Source: CAKVOD01 sp964606505
GTDB lineage: Bacteria > Bacillota > Clostridia > Christensenellales > UBA1242
Direction: 5' to 3'
Assembly (NCBI GenBank): GCA_964606505.1
Contig: CAZSGM010000003.1
Location: 62,001-126,000 of the forward strand
Length of the DNA stretch: 64,000 bases
A program made the translations under genes and the position numbers. Shown here in pieces: positions 43,511 through 52,551 of the stretch (positions are counted from its first letter, which is position 1; each line of letters opens with the position of its first letter). The notes beneath the pieces are model-generated. The model did not search any database and was not told the origin of the DNA. It saw only the letters and a program-made list of their open reading frames with translations.

Positions 43511-45733
43511 TTAGTAATTATAAGCGATTTTGCGGCTTATCAACCCAATTTGCTTGCTTTCTAGACTATTCCCCCCTATGTCCGCTTTAGGTTCATTCAA
43601 TCGTCGTTCTCCATAAAAATAGTTCTCATACAACTCGTCCGTATAGTGCAAATACGAGTTTAACGGAATTGCAGCCCTTGCATACGATAAATCTAAACGA
43701 TTAAGCCCATCAGGAATAACTGCGATTGAAAACTCACTCAAAGTAAGCAAGGTAACCAATAGTTTGCCATCCCAATACAATCTATTCAAGGTTGCGCCGT
43801 TAAATCGCAATCCGTCTACACCCACGCAAGTAACGCCGTTCTGCGGTTTTGTAAGAAGCGAATTGTAGGCATATTTTGCCGACTCGTCCACAACAATTTG
43901 TTTAACCGCAAATTTGGTTTGTAAAAACTCCACCACTTCCCTATCTTCGTATGGGTCGTTTGTCAAGTCAAACATTATCACGGCGTCAAGCGTATCAATC
44001 CGTTTGCGCAGTATTGTTTCGGCGTAGCTTTCCGCCTCGTAACTCCCTGCCACGCCGAACAAAAACTTTTCGTTACTGGAAGTAGTTACAAGGTAACAAT
44101 CGTCGCATAATCTCGTAACCGTGTCGGCCTTATATACTTTGGGAACGTTTGTTAAAATCAGCGCACATACTAACCCCGTCAGCAGGATAATACTTATCAT
44201 ATTGTGATAATCGCGGCTAATGAATATAAAAGAGGAAATTAGTACAATTATCACATAATATAATACTGTAAATGTGCCCATTTCAAACACATACACCGAG
44301 GCAAGCGGCAAATTTACAAAAATTGATGGGAACCAATACACGAATGCCATCGGAATTGCGGGAATTACTAAAATAAACTCCATAAACGGCAGTACCAGCA
44401 CAATAAGCAAGCACGCAAAAAGCAAAATGTACGCAAGTGAGAACACTGGCACAACAACAATATTTGCAAGCAGCGAATACATACTAAACGAATTAAAGTA
44501 TTCTGCCATAATTGGATATATCCCTATTTGTGAAGCAACGGTCATTGCAATCCCGCTAGCAAGCCAATTCGGCATTTTAAGGCGAAGGTGCAGAAAGTCG
44601 TTAATCGGTCTTGCAAAGAATGCAATACCCACAACACAGGCAAAGCTCAGCAAGAAGCCTGCATCTAAGATGGACATTGGCCAAATACACATAATTATGA
44701 TACACGCAAGCCCCAGCGACGACATAATATCGGGTTGTCTACCCAACGAACGCGCAGATAGTAGTATCAGTCCCATAATTGTTGCGCGCACAACGCTTGG
44801 CGTATAGTCGCAGAGGTAGCAATAAAACACCAACACCACTGCCGAAATACAAAACTTTAAAAGGCGCTTTCGCTTCAAAAATTTCAAACAGCCCAGCACG
44901 ATTGCGATAATAAACGCAACATTCATTCCACTGACAGCTACGATGTGCATAACGCCGCTAATTTTAAAAGAGGTGTTTGTCATTTCGCTTAAATAGCTAC
45001 TGTCTCCAAACAAAACCGAATAAGACAAATGTGCGATTTCTTGCGGCATTTGGTTCAATAAGTGCGTCAAAACTTGGTCGTGAACTATGTCCGCCGCATT
45101 GTTTCTAGACCCGAAGAACGCTAGGGTGTTATCGTCGCCGATTGTTGCAGTTCCTGAATAGTGAATGTCCTTAACAATTTCATAGGAATTCAGTTTCTCG
45201 TCCCTTTGGGAATTGGACTCAAATGTTAATGTGGTAAACCCAATAATGTCGCCCTTTTGGATTTCTCCTATTACGTCCCCTTTTAGTTTTATGGAGGTTT
45301 TACCAGCCAGTTTGCGTGTCAAGTCGCCATCTTGCAGGGTTACATCACTTAAAATCAAACTTACACTTGTAGAGTATTCAGTTATTGTATCGACGCTTCC
45401 AGTAACGTAATATTGCGTTTCTGAGTCAATAACATCTTCAAAACTTGTCAATTTAGCGTCGCACAGCAAGCCGCCTGCTATGAACGCGACTAAAATCGAC
45501 AAAAACAACAATCTATTTGTTGCGCAAAATTTATAAAAACGTGTGCCTGAAGGCGTTTTAGCGGGCAGAAACTCTACTAAAAACGCAAAGCACGTTACCA
45601 AACACAACACTAGCATTGTTATAATAAAACCAAGTACGCTATCGGCGTAATATCCTGCAATAACTATCCCTGCCCCTGCGCAAATTGCAAACGCACAAAA
45701 TAGTAGCGGACGACGAGCAAAAATTCTTATCAT
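43511..45733 (-). CDS. comEC: ComEC/Rec2-type DNA internalisation protein
   Basis: ComEC forms the membrane channel for single-stranded DNA in natural transformation. The 740-residue protein has N-terminal membrane helices, an OB-like extracellular stretch, the competence domain with HIVAVSGMNVAFIIAI, and about ten membrane segments. The C-terminal beta-lactamase-like region lacks the HxHxDH metal motif (the strand reads AVIMFDLTNDPYED), so it is probably not catalytic. Start: MIRIFARRPL with AAGG upstream; a 15-codon longer frame has no SD. Other com genes are not in the window. Confidence 0.88.
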   Translation of the reverse strand: MIRIFARRPLLFCAFAICAGAGIVIAGYYADSVLGFIITMLVLCLVTCFAFLVEFLPAKTPSGTRFYKFCATNRLLFLSILVAFIAGGLLCDAKLTSFEDVIDSETQYYVTGSVDTITEYSTSVSLILSDVTLQDGDLTRKLAGKTSIKLKGDVIGEIQKGDIIGFTTLTFESNSQRDEKLNSYEIVKDIHYSGTATIGDDNTLAFFGSRNNAADIVHDQVLTHLLNQMPQEIAHLSYSVLFGDSSYLSEMTNTSFKISGVMHIVAVSGMNVAFIIAIVLGCLKFLKRKRLLKFCISAVVLVFYCYLCDYTPSVVRATIMGLILLSARSLGRQPDIMSSLGLACIIIMCIWPMSILDAGFLLSFACVVGIAFFARPINDFLHLRLKMPNWLASGIAMTVASQIGIYPIMAEYFNSFSMYSLLANIVVVPVFSLAYILLFACLLIVLVLPFMEFILVIPAIPMAFVYWFPSIFVNLPLASVYVFEMGTFTVLYYVIIVLISSFIFISRDYHNMISIILLTGLVCALILTNVPKVYKADTVTRLCDDCYLVTTSSNEKFLFGVAGSYEAESYAETILRKRIDTLDAVIMFDLTNDPYEDREVVEFLQTKFAVKQIVVDESAKYAYNSLLTKPQNGVTCVGVDGLRFNGATLNRLYWDGKLLVTLLTLSEFSIAVIPDGLNRLDLSYARAAIPLNSYLHYTDELYENYFYGERRLNEPKADIGGNSLESKQIGLISRKIAYNY

Positions 45734-45807
45734 TTGTAACCTTGCCGATATTATAACACACATATAAAAAATTTTCAATATTTAGCGAATTTTTTGAAAA
45801 ATAAATA

Positions 45808-45836
45808 TTGACAGAATACGCAATAAATGCTATAAT
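45808..45836 (+). promoter_or_regulatory. Perfect consensus sigma-A promoter of the two-gene operon
   Basis: TTGACA (45808-45813), 17-base spacer, TATAAT (45831-45836), with an extended TGC. Transcription should begin near 45843, leaving a leader of about 15 bases. Confidence 0.9.
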
Positions 45837-45857
45837 TAATAGCAAATGAGAGGTTTT

Positions 45858-46517
45858 ATGCACAAACACAACTTTAACACAACTTTGTATGCCGATGATA
45901 CGCTCAAATATAAGGTTTGTTCAATTGAAAAAGCGCCTAAACTTGAGGATAAATCATCGTTTTTGTTGACGTCAAAATTGTTTTTAACGCAAGCCAGTGC
46001 TGAGAAGCGCAAGATTTATGAACAGATTTTTGTATTGACAAAAACTTACAATAGTATTGTCAGTCGCTCGAAGAATTTGTTTGAGACAAACTTCAAGGAT
46101 TTTGTTACACTTAGTAACACCGACGGCGCAAAACAGTCAAGCACATTGCGCGCGTTAATTAACAGCCAAATCGAACAACTTGTCAAAGCAATTAAAGAAT
46201 ATTCAGTTTATGAAGCAAATGTTAAAAACAATATTGATACATATTCAGCAAATTGCAAGGCTTGTTCCGCATATATTAAAAATGGAGTTAAAACATTCAA
46301 TTTAAACAACGCTATAATCGCAAATTTAGCTTCAGATATGCCAAACAAAGACGAGTTCGCAGACAAATCATTCCCAATTTCTTACTATTGCAAAAAAGAT
46401 TTGGAAAATAAAATCCAGTTAGCAAACAGTTTATGCTCAGATTTTATTAAAACAAGCAACAGCAAAACAAATAGCACCACTATTAACAATAATTCAAAAG
46501 GAGATTTCTCTATATGA
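45858..46517 (+). CDS. Unknown helical protein, first gene of an operon
   Basis: I do not recognise this 219-residue protein. It begins MHKHNFNTTLYADDTLKYK, has no signal peptide or membrane segment, and its central part (about residues 45-165) looks like long helices with spaced Lys, Asn and Leu. The tail is Asn/Thr/Ser-rich. The ATG with GAGAGG four bases upstream is preferred over one 12 bases earlier. Its stop overlaps the next gene (ATGA), so the two products are coupled and may bind each other. Confidence 0.75.
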   Translation: MHKHNFNTTLYADDTLKYKVCSIEKAPKLEDKSSFLLTSKLFLTQASAEKRKIYEQIFVLTKTYNSIVSRSKNLFETNFKDFVTLSNTDGAKQSSTLRALINSQIEQLVKAIKEYSVYEANVKNNIDTYSANCKACSAYIKNGVKTFNLNNAIIANLASDMPNKDEFADKSFPISYYCKKDLENKIQLANSLCSDFIKTSNSKTNSTTINNNSKGDFSI

Positions 46518-48781
46518 TTTACGCACCTATTAAATACAAAAAAGTTAGTTCAACTTCCCCACTCTATATGCACCGTATGGGGTTTAAAACTGCGCCATCA
46601 ACTGAAATCATTGACGACCACAAGGTTACGGCTAGGCACGCTGAGCAACCAGCAAAAACGTATAAATACGTTGTGCTGAAACCATTTGCTAAGCAAACCG
46701 CGAATAAAAACAAGCGTGGGCTTTGGAGCTTAAAAAAGGACGCTGACACTGAAAAAACTGAAATAGTGCAAAAAATACAGCGTCCTCAAAAGACCCCAAG
46801 GGTTCCAAAGAAAGATACAACAAAGCGTACCGCTAGTACTAAGAAAACGGTTGCTGACACAACAACATCCGCCGCTGCAACTTGCGACACAACTGCAACG
46901 AGTAAAAATACTGGAAGCACAACATTTGGCAGCAGTAATAACGCAAAGGCTGGCACTGTTGATAAAATTAAGGCAAAATTTAACGCTGTAATTAATAGAA
47001 AATCATCAACAAAGGCACAAACTGCGACAGAAGACAAAACTACTGCAAAATCACAAGCGGGTGCTGCAACGCAAGCCGCACCAACACGCGCGCAAGCCGC
47101 AAAAACAACAGCTTCTGACGAAGTTAAAACTGAAGTAAAATCTGACGCGCAAACTTTTGGAAAACAAATTAACCCACAAACAGTTTCTGCGCCAAAAACT
47201 GATGTAAAGGCTCAAAAAACAGTTGATTTTGAAGAGCCAAACGGCACAACTCCAAAAAATCGTCAAAGCATTGACTTTGAGGAACAAAAACCACAAGATT
47301 TGACTCAAACGTCTAGCACAACAACCGCGCAAAATGCGACTGCAAATGAAACGGATAGCAACACAGTCGCACAAAATGCAACAAAAACGTCTACAGTTGA
47401 ACCTTCAACTAGCACAACAGCTACTCAAGAACATAACGGCACAGCAGTTTCGCAAGACGTAAGCGGCAAAACATCTACTCAAAAAACAATTACTGGATTT
47501 AATTTGTCGACTGAAACTACAACGGCAGAAAGCATCAAAAAAGCACAAAACTCTTCTAGACTTCATAAAATTTCTGAGTTTTTTGGAAGAAGTAATTCGA
47601 CTAAAGACCCTAACGAGAGTTTCTTTGCTCGCTTAAAGGCTAGGCTTGCACAATTGATAAAGCCTAAGGCGAATGGTACAAAAAATAATGTTACGGCTCA
47701 AAATGTTAGCGGCTCCCCTGTTCAAATGACGCTCGACGATTACCAAAGCGAAGTTGATGAAGTACTTAGGGCGCTCGCACTTGGCGTGTTAAAGGACAAA
47801 GTTGAAGTAGACGACACGCTTAAGGCTATGGCATTGGGGATTATGAAAGAGCAAAATAGTAAGACGGTTAAAAACTCACAAAAAACTACAACTGATGTGT
47901 TCGACGAAATTGATGAAGATTTAAGAACTATCGCGCTTGCGATAGCCGAAAATAACCCAACAACTGAGCAAATTGACGAAACATTGCTTGCAATGGCTAC
48001 GGCAATTCTTAACCAAAAAGAAAAAGGCTCATTTGACCCTGTCTTGCTATCCATTGCGGAAGCAATTCAGGACACACTTGGAAACAACGAGCCAGTTCAA
48101 AAAAGAGACATCTTAAAAGCGACATACAAGCCTACCCCTGAAGAGCGCAATACTGCATTAAATCGCATATCTAACGATGAGCACGCGAGCGATTGCGACA
48201 ACAACAGCAATGACACCCACACTACAGAGTGCGCAAATGCTGAAAAAGCAACAAATGGTAAACTTTATTCAAATATCAAGTCAAAAATGGCAAGCGCTAG
48301 CGAAAAAATTAAACGTTTCTTCGCGAAAAAAGAAACCACAAGCACTGCCGCTGAAAAAGTTGAAAGTTCTAATGTAAATGTTGCTGAAAATGAACAAAAG
48401 GCAGCGGTTGCAAGCCGCCCTACTACAACAGCGGTTAGCAGCGCGCCGTCCGCAAATGTGGCGACTGGAAGTACAGCTTGCGCGACTGCAACAAGCAACA
48501 AAGGTCGTAAGCGCAAGAGTTATTATGCCTTAAAAATTGAAAACACTAAAAACGCAATTATTAAGGCGGGAAGTCGCGTTAAGGCAGGACTTAAACGCGT
48601 TAGTTGCAAAATTAAAAACTACTTTGCGCCACAAATCATTGAATTTGAGGACGAGAACGACTACCGCAAATATGGGATGAAACAAGTTCAAATTGTTGAC
48701 AAGCAAAACAACTCAACCGACGAAGAACTTGACCTTAGTTCAACAAAACGCCCTACAACACTAGACGACTTTATAATTTAA
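46514..48781 (+). CDS. Unknown 755-residue Thr/Ala-rich protein with internal repeats
   Basis: No family is recognised and no signal or membrane segment is seen. Long Thr/Ala/Gln/Lys-rich linkers separate several basic amphipathic helices (about 149-163, 348-385, 585-605, 672-704). Residues 414-519 hold five repeats of the form [VI]D[ED]xLxx[MI]Axx[IV]: VDEVLRALALGVL, VDDTLKAMALGIM, IDEDLRTIALAIA, IDETLLAMATAIL and FDPVLLSIAEAIQ. VDFEE/IDFEE occurs near 237 and 253. TLDDY (406) and the C-terminal TLDDFII repeat another motif. It looks like an intracellular scaffold or nucleic-acid/membrane-binding protein, but function is unknown. Confidence 0.75.
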   Translation: MIYAPIKYKKVSSTSPLYMHRMGFKTAPSTEIIDDHKVTARHAEQPAKTYKYVVLKPFAKQTANKNKRGLWSLKKDADTEKTEIVQKIQRPQKTPRVPKKDTTKRTASTKKTVADTTTSAAATCDTTATSKNTGSTTFGSSNNAKAGTVDKIKAKFNAVINRKSSTKAQTATEDKTTAKSQAGAATQAAPTRAQAAKTTASDEVKTEVKSDAQTFGKQINPQTVSAPKTDVKAQKTVDFEEPNGTTPKNRQSIDFEEQKPQDLTQTSSTTTAQNATANETDSNTVAQNATKTSTVEPSTSTTATQEHNGTAVSQDVSGKTSTQKTITGFNLSTETTTAESIKKAQNSSRLHKISEFFGRSNSTKDPNESFFARLKARLAQLIKPKANGTKNNVTAQNVSGSPVQMTLDDYQSEVDEVLRALALGVLKDKVEVDDTLKAMALGIMKEQNSKTVKNSQKTTTDVFDEIDEDLRTIALAIAENNPTTEQIDETLLAMATAILNQKEKGSFDPVLLSIAEAIQDTLGNNEPVQKRDILKATYKPTPEERNTALNRISNDEHASDCDNNSNDTHTTECANAEKATNGKLYSNIKSKMASASEKIKRFFAKKETTSTAAEKVESSNVNVAENEQKAAVASRPTTTAVSSAPSANVATGSTACATATSNKGRKRKSYYALKIENTKNAIIKAGSRVKAGLKRVSCKIKNYFAPQIIEFEDENDYRKYGMKQVQIVDKQNNSTDEELDLSSTKRPTTLDDFII

Positions 48782-48830
48782 TTTAGTTAATGTTAGGCAA
48801 AATCAACAAAATAATTTAAAAATGTAATAT

Positions 48831-48868
48831 AAAAACCATAGGTCTCAAAATTGAAACCTATGGTTTTT
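48831..48868. terminator. Strong bidirectional terminator
   Basis: AAAAACCATAGGT (48831-48843) pairs with ACCTATGGTTTTT (48856-48868), extended by an inner TCAA/TTGA. It ends the two-gene operon and the oppositely oriented xseB. Confidence 0.92.
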
Positions 48869-48926
48869 CTTTAAATGTATTATAAAAGTTATGCAAAACA
48901 GTAAAACATTCAGTTCGCAGACATTT

Positions 48927-49166
48927 TTAGTTTTCTGCTGGATTGTTTTCGTCGTTTGAAATTTTGGTTTCCTGCTCTTTTAGTTCGGCAAATTCTTTGT
49001 TTATGATTTCAATTTTGCCTTTTGCAGTTGAAAGCAAATTATAGCAATCTTTACAATCTTTCATTGCTTTATCATAAAGTTCGATGCTTTCATCCAAGCC
49101 TACGCTTCCGCTTTCAATCTTTTTGACGACTTCTTCAATGTTTTTAATTAATTCCTCAAATTTCAT
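48927..49166 (-). CDS. xseB: Exodeoxyribonuclease VII small subunit
   Basis: XseB binds XseA in the ExoVII nuclease complex. The 79-residue protein has the conserved pattern VVKKIESGSVGLDESIELYDKAM. Its ATG overlaps the xseA stop (ATGA). The acidic tail is slightly longer than usual. Confidence 0.94.
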   Translation of the reverse strand: MKFEELIKNIEEVVKKIESGSVGLDESIELYDKAMKDCKDCYNLLSTAKGKIEIINKEFAELKEQETKISNDENNPAEN

Positions 49167-50374
49167 ATGTTACCCTCTCTTTTTGTGATTTTACTTATTT
49201 TTGTTGATGCATATCCATCGACAAAGTTTATCATTAGGTCTTGCCCAACTTCTAGTTTATCTATGCTCTTAATAACCTGTTTTTGCTCATCTACAACCTG
49301 TGAGAACCCACGACGCATAATTGTTAGCGGATTTGATTTCTCAAGCGACTGCGCAAGCAGGTTTAAGTTGTTGAGTTTTTTTGTTAGCAATTCACTTTCT
49401 AGCCTATCCAGTTTCTGAAAGCGCAAATCAAGTTTTTGCATTTCCTTTTCAATGTTATAATTCAACTTTGTGTGTATCTTATAAATGCACATATCAAGTT
49501 TTACTTTTTGCTCTGACTTCAAGCGGTTTACAGCCGTGCTCATTCTGTTTATGAGTTTCAATATTTGCTCGCGGTAAGCACTAACATTTGCAACAACTAA
49601 TTCGGCACCCGCTGACGGTGTTGGCGCGCGCTTGTCGGCAACAAAGTCAATTATGGTAAAGTCGGTTTCGTGCCCAACTGCAGACACAATAGGCGTTTTG
49701 CAGTCATAAACAACGCGCGCAAGTTTTTCTGAGTTAAAACAATCCAAATCCTCACTGCTACCCCCGCCGCGCGCAACGATAATAACGTCAAGGTTCATTG
49801 CGTCGAGTGCTTTTACGGCCTCAATAATTGTTTCGTCCGCCCCAACACCTTGCACTCGGCAGCCATAAACAAAAAGATTAACTGCTTGATTGCGCCTGTA
49901 CGCGACGTTCCTAATGTCTTGCAGAACAGCACCCTGCACACTGGTTGCAACACCAATATTGATTGCGTTGTCGGGCACAAGTTTTTTATGTGTCTCGTCA
50001 AAAAGCCCCTCTTTCTCAAGTTTTTCCTTAAGTTGAAGAAAACGCAAATACAGCGCGCCTTGACCATACGCAACCATTGAACGCACATTAAAGTTTAAGC
50101 GCCCACCTTTAACATAGTAATTCGGCGACCCCTTAACAATAACACTTTCCCCAACCTTTGGCGTAAATGAGAGCCTATTCGCGCCAAACATAACGCAATC
50201 AAGCGTTGCGCCCTCATCTTTAATAGAAAAATAAGCTGTATCGCCACGATACAGTTTATAAGCGGATATTTCACCAAAAATAGAAATGTTATGCAACATT
50301 TCCTCTGAATCAAATATTTTTTTTATACAGTTTCCAAGTTCGGAAACAGTTATAAAGTTCTTTTCATCACTCAT
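49163..50374 (-). CDS. xseA: Exodeoxyribonuclease VII large subunit
   Basis: XseA is the catalytic subunit that degrades single-stranded DNA. The 403-residue protein has an N-terminal OB-fold (ITVSELGNCIKKIFDSEE), the catalytic ARGGGSSEDL, and AVGHETDFTIIDFVADKRAPTPS, then coiled-coil C-terminal helices. Start: MSDEKNF with GGGAG upstream, eight codons inside the longest frame; it overlaps the nusB stop by 8 bases. Confidence 0.95.
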   Translation of the reverse strand: MSDEKNFITVSELGNCIKKIFDSEEMLHNISIFGEISAYKLYRGDTAYFSIKDEGATLDCVMFGANRLSFTPKVGESVIVKGSPNYYVKGGRLNFNVRSMVAYGQGALYLRFLQLKEKLEKEGLFDETHKKLVPDNAINIGVATSVQGAVLQDIRNVAYRRNQAVNLFVYGCRVQGVGADETIIEAVKALDAMNLDVIIVARGGGSSEDLDCFNSEKLARVVYDCKTPIVSAVGHETDFTIIDFVADKRAPTPSAGAELVVANVSAYREQILKLINRMSTAVNRLKSEQKVKLDMCIYKIHTKLNYNIEKEMQKLDLRFQKLDRLESELLTKKLNNLNLLAQSLEKSNPLTIMRRGFSQVVDEQKQVIKSIDKLEVGQDLMINFVDGYASTKISKITKREGNI

Positions 50375-50774
50375 TATTTTCTCCCAAAAGCGAGCCAATT
50401 ACACCATTAATAAATTTAGAACTTTTATCTGTCGAATATTCCTTTGCGAGTTCCAACGTTTCGTTGATAACGACCTTAGTTGGCGTCTCCTTCACAATTG
50501 TAGCCTCCGCAAAACACAAAAGTAGCAACGCTTTGTCGACTTTATATAGTCTACTCCACTCGTACCCTACCAAAACATTCTCAATATTTTTCAGCAGTTT
50601 CTCAAAATTGTCAAACACTGCATTGAAGATGTTTTGGATAAAAACCTTTTCACTATCCGTTACTTCTTCTTCGCAAATCATCGCGAAACTTTGGTCATAA
50701 TCAAAGCTCTCTTCATTATCAAGTCGCGCAAAAATCAACTGAAACGCAACTGTCCTGCACTGATGTCTTGTCAT
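50367..50774 (-). CDS. nusB: Transcription antitermination factor NusB
   Basis: NusB, with NusE, promotes antitermination in rRNA operons. The 135-residue protein has the start MTRHQCRTVAFQLIFARLDNE and the C-terminal PTKVVINETLELAKEYSTDKSSKFINGVIG region of the family (here split for brevity as NETLELAKEYS and KFINGVIG). It overlaps asp23 by one base. Confidence 0.94.
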   Translation of the reverse strand: MTRHQCRTVAFQLIFARLDNEESFDYDQSFAMICEEEVTDSEKVFIQNIFNAVFDNFEKLLKNIENVLVGYEWSRLYKVDKALLLLCFAEATIVKETPTKVVINETLELAKEYSTDKSSKFINGVIGSLLGENNE

Positions 50775-51151
50775 TATTCTTTCTCCAAATTAGAAAAGTC
50801 TACGCCAACAATATTTACGTTGACAGCTTTAATTTTTACATTCATCATACTTTGTACGCTCGTCTTGATGTTTTCTTGAATTCTCCAAGCGATTTCTTTA
50901 ACGTTTGCGTCCGAGAAAATGTTTATATATACATCAACAACAACTTCTCCGCCGTCAAGCGAAACTTTAACACCGTCGTCGCGCTTGCCCTTAACGAGTT
51001 TCACGAGCCCGTTACTAGCGGAACTAGCCATCGACGCAACCCCGCTAATTTCCTTTGTCGCAAGCTGAATAATTGAGTTGATTATGTCCTTATTGTACAT
51101 AACCTTCCCCGCCATAACTTCCTCTTCTATTTCTTTGCCATTATTTACCAT
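50774..51151 (-). CDS. Asp23/Gls24 family protein (YqhY-like)
   Basis: The 125-residue Asp23-domain protein has YNKDIINSIIQLATKEISGV and the C-terminal VNIVGVDF. Placement upstream of nusB and xseA matches Bacillus yqhY, which has been linked to control of acetyl-CoA carboxylase; a role here is inferred from context only. The SD is GAGGA. It is the second Asp23 member, with the YloU-like one at 2294. Confidence 0.88.
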   Translation of the reverse strand: MVNNGKEIEEEVMAGKVMYNKDIINSIIQLATKEISGVASMASSASNGLVKLVKGKRDDGVKVSLDGGEVVVDVYINIFSDANVKEIAWRIQENIKTSVQSMMNVKIKAVNVNIVGVDFSNLEKE

Positions 51152-51304
51152 AAAAAATCCTCACTATATTATTATAGCACATTGCATTTTATTTATCAAT
51201 CAATTTTTTTACTTAATTTAAAGAAATCCATATAAAAAACCGAAAAAGCAACCCAAATTCACACCATAAAAACTTGAATTGAAAAGCACAATTTTAATCT
51301 TTTG

Positions 51305-52003
51305 CTATTTTTTAAACTCATAAAGAGCCATCGCAACAGAGATAGCAAGATTAAAAGAGTCTACATCAGCGCTTTGTCGTATTTTTACCCCTGTTCCCTG
51401 TGCAATAATTTCTTCAGGCAATCCCGTAGCCTCATTACCAAAAACCAAAGAAAATGGTTCTTCTTTTGTTTTAAGGTCTTGCAAATATGTATCCCCATTT
51501 AAACAAAACATATAACATTTGTTATTAAAAATCCTTGTATAATCATCAAAACTGTCGAAAGGTTGAACATTGAGTTTAAAAATTGCACCTTGACTAGCCC
51601 TAATTACCTTTGGGTCAAAATAATCAACCGCCGGTTTAATTACCGCAATGTTTTTTATCCCAAAACCAAGAGCGGTTCTTAATATTGTCCCCATATTCCC
51701 CATATCGCTTGGATTTACAAGTACAAGGTGATTTCCGTTTTTGAGTTTATTTTCCGTTTTTTTAAATTCTCCCAAAAGAAAAACGTTTTCCTTGCCAGCA
51801 ATATTTTCCACAAATTTAGTCCTTTCCAAAAGTGGAATAGCATTTTTCTTGCAAAAGTCAAACACTTCATTAACTTTTTCATTTACCTTAATTTTACTGC
51901 TATAATACACCCCGACGACCCATTCAGGATGATTGTTTAGCAATTCAATAGTTGCAAACATCCCTATACTATAAGACGTGTCCGATTTTTTATTGTACTT
52001 CAT
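51305..52003 (-). CDS. SpoU/TrmH family RNA methyltransferase
   Basis: The 232-residue SPOUT enzyme shows motif 1 VNPSDMGNMGTILRTALGF, motif 2 LVFGNEATGLPEE and motif 3 IRQSADVDSFNLAISVAMAL. This class 2'-O-methylates rRNA or tRNA. The N-terminal part lacks a clear substrate-binding L30-like domain, so the target is not assignable. It stands alone with a GGAG SD. Confidence 0.87.
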   Translation of the reverse strand: MKYNKKSDTSYSIGMFATIELLNNHPEWVVGVYYSSKIKVNEKVNEVFDFCKKNAIPLLERTKFVENIAGKENVFLLGEFKKTENKLKNGNHLVLVNPSDMGNMGTILRTALGFGIKNIAVIKPAVDYFDPKVIRASQGAIFKLNVQPFDSFDDYTRIFNNKCYMFCLNGDTYLQDLKTKEEPFSLVFGNEATGLPEEIIAQGTGVKIRQSADVDSFNLAISVAMALYEFKK

Positions 52004-52200
52004 TTATTGTCTCCTTCTACAAAAAACTCCAATTTGTCTTTGTGTATTTATAAATAAAATATATTTGCAAATTATTTATTATATTAATAAGCGAACATTT
52101 AAAATAAAGTCTGTATAAAAGTTGCAATTTCTAATCCATTGCAAAAAATAAAAGCAACAGGTATGCACAATACTTCAATTCCAAACCACGCTTTACTAAA

Positions 52201-52243
52201 AAATAAAACAAACTTTGAGTTTACCCCAAGGTTTGTTTTATTT
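52201..52243 (-). terminator. Terminator of tRNA-Leu(CAA)
   Basis: A 17-bp stem joins 52201-52217 and 52227-52243. The sequence TTTGAGTTTACCCCAAGG in it nearly repeats the terminator after tRNA-Leu(TAG). Confidence 0.85.
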
Positions 52244-52247
52244 TGTA

Positions 52248-52334
52248 TGGTGCCGAAGGTGGGACTTGAACCCACACGAAGTTGCCCTCGCAAGATTTTG
52301 AGTCTTGTGCGTCTGCCAATTCCGCCACTTCGGC
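52248..52334 (-). tRNA. tRNA-Leu (anticodon CAA)
   Basis: The 87-base class II tRNA has acceptor GCCGAAG/CTTCGGC, anticodon loop CTCAAAA in a CAAGA/TCTTG stem, a long variable arm and encoded CCA. It is a single gene with its own promoter. Confidence 0.96.
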
Positions 52335-52346
52335 TTTGATGTTATT

Positions 52347-52375
52347 ATTATAACATATCATTAAATAAAATGCAA
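52347..52375 (-). promoter_or_regulatory. Promoter of tRNA-Leu(CAA)
   Basis: On the minus strand TTGCAT (52370-52375), a 17-base spacer and perfect TATAAT (52347-52352), 12 bases before the tRNA. Confidence 0.8.
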
Positions 52376-52514
52376 GTATTTTTCTATATGTTTTTATTTT
52401 TTTTAGGTTTTTTCTGCAACTTTATTGAGAATTTTACTATTTAGCATTTATTATGCAATTATTTATAGGTAACTGCTAGTTATTAAAATACCATAAAGGT
52501 AACTCGATTTACAA

Positions 52515-52547
52515 AAAAGACTCAATACACGAAGCATTGAGCCTTTT
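52515..52547 (-). terminator. Terminator of the disrupted tRNA-Thr gene
   Basis: CTCAAT (52521-52526) and ATTGAG (52536-52541), extended by A/T pairs, are followed on the minus strand by TTTTTT. It lies just past the 3' end of the tRNA fragment, so this end is the original chromosomal gene tail. Confidence 0.82.
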
Positions 52548-52551
52548 AATT

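Noticed and set aside
45639..45869. 76-codon minus-strand ORF
   Set aside because: It runs over the perfect promoter of the two-gene operon and the comEC start in another frame; no SD.
52139..52339. ORFs spanning tRNA-Leu(CAA) on both strands
   Set aside because: They overlap the tRNA gene and its terminator and have no independent SD.
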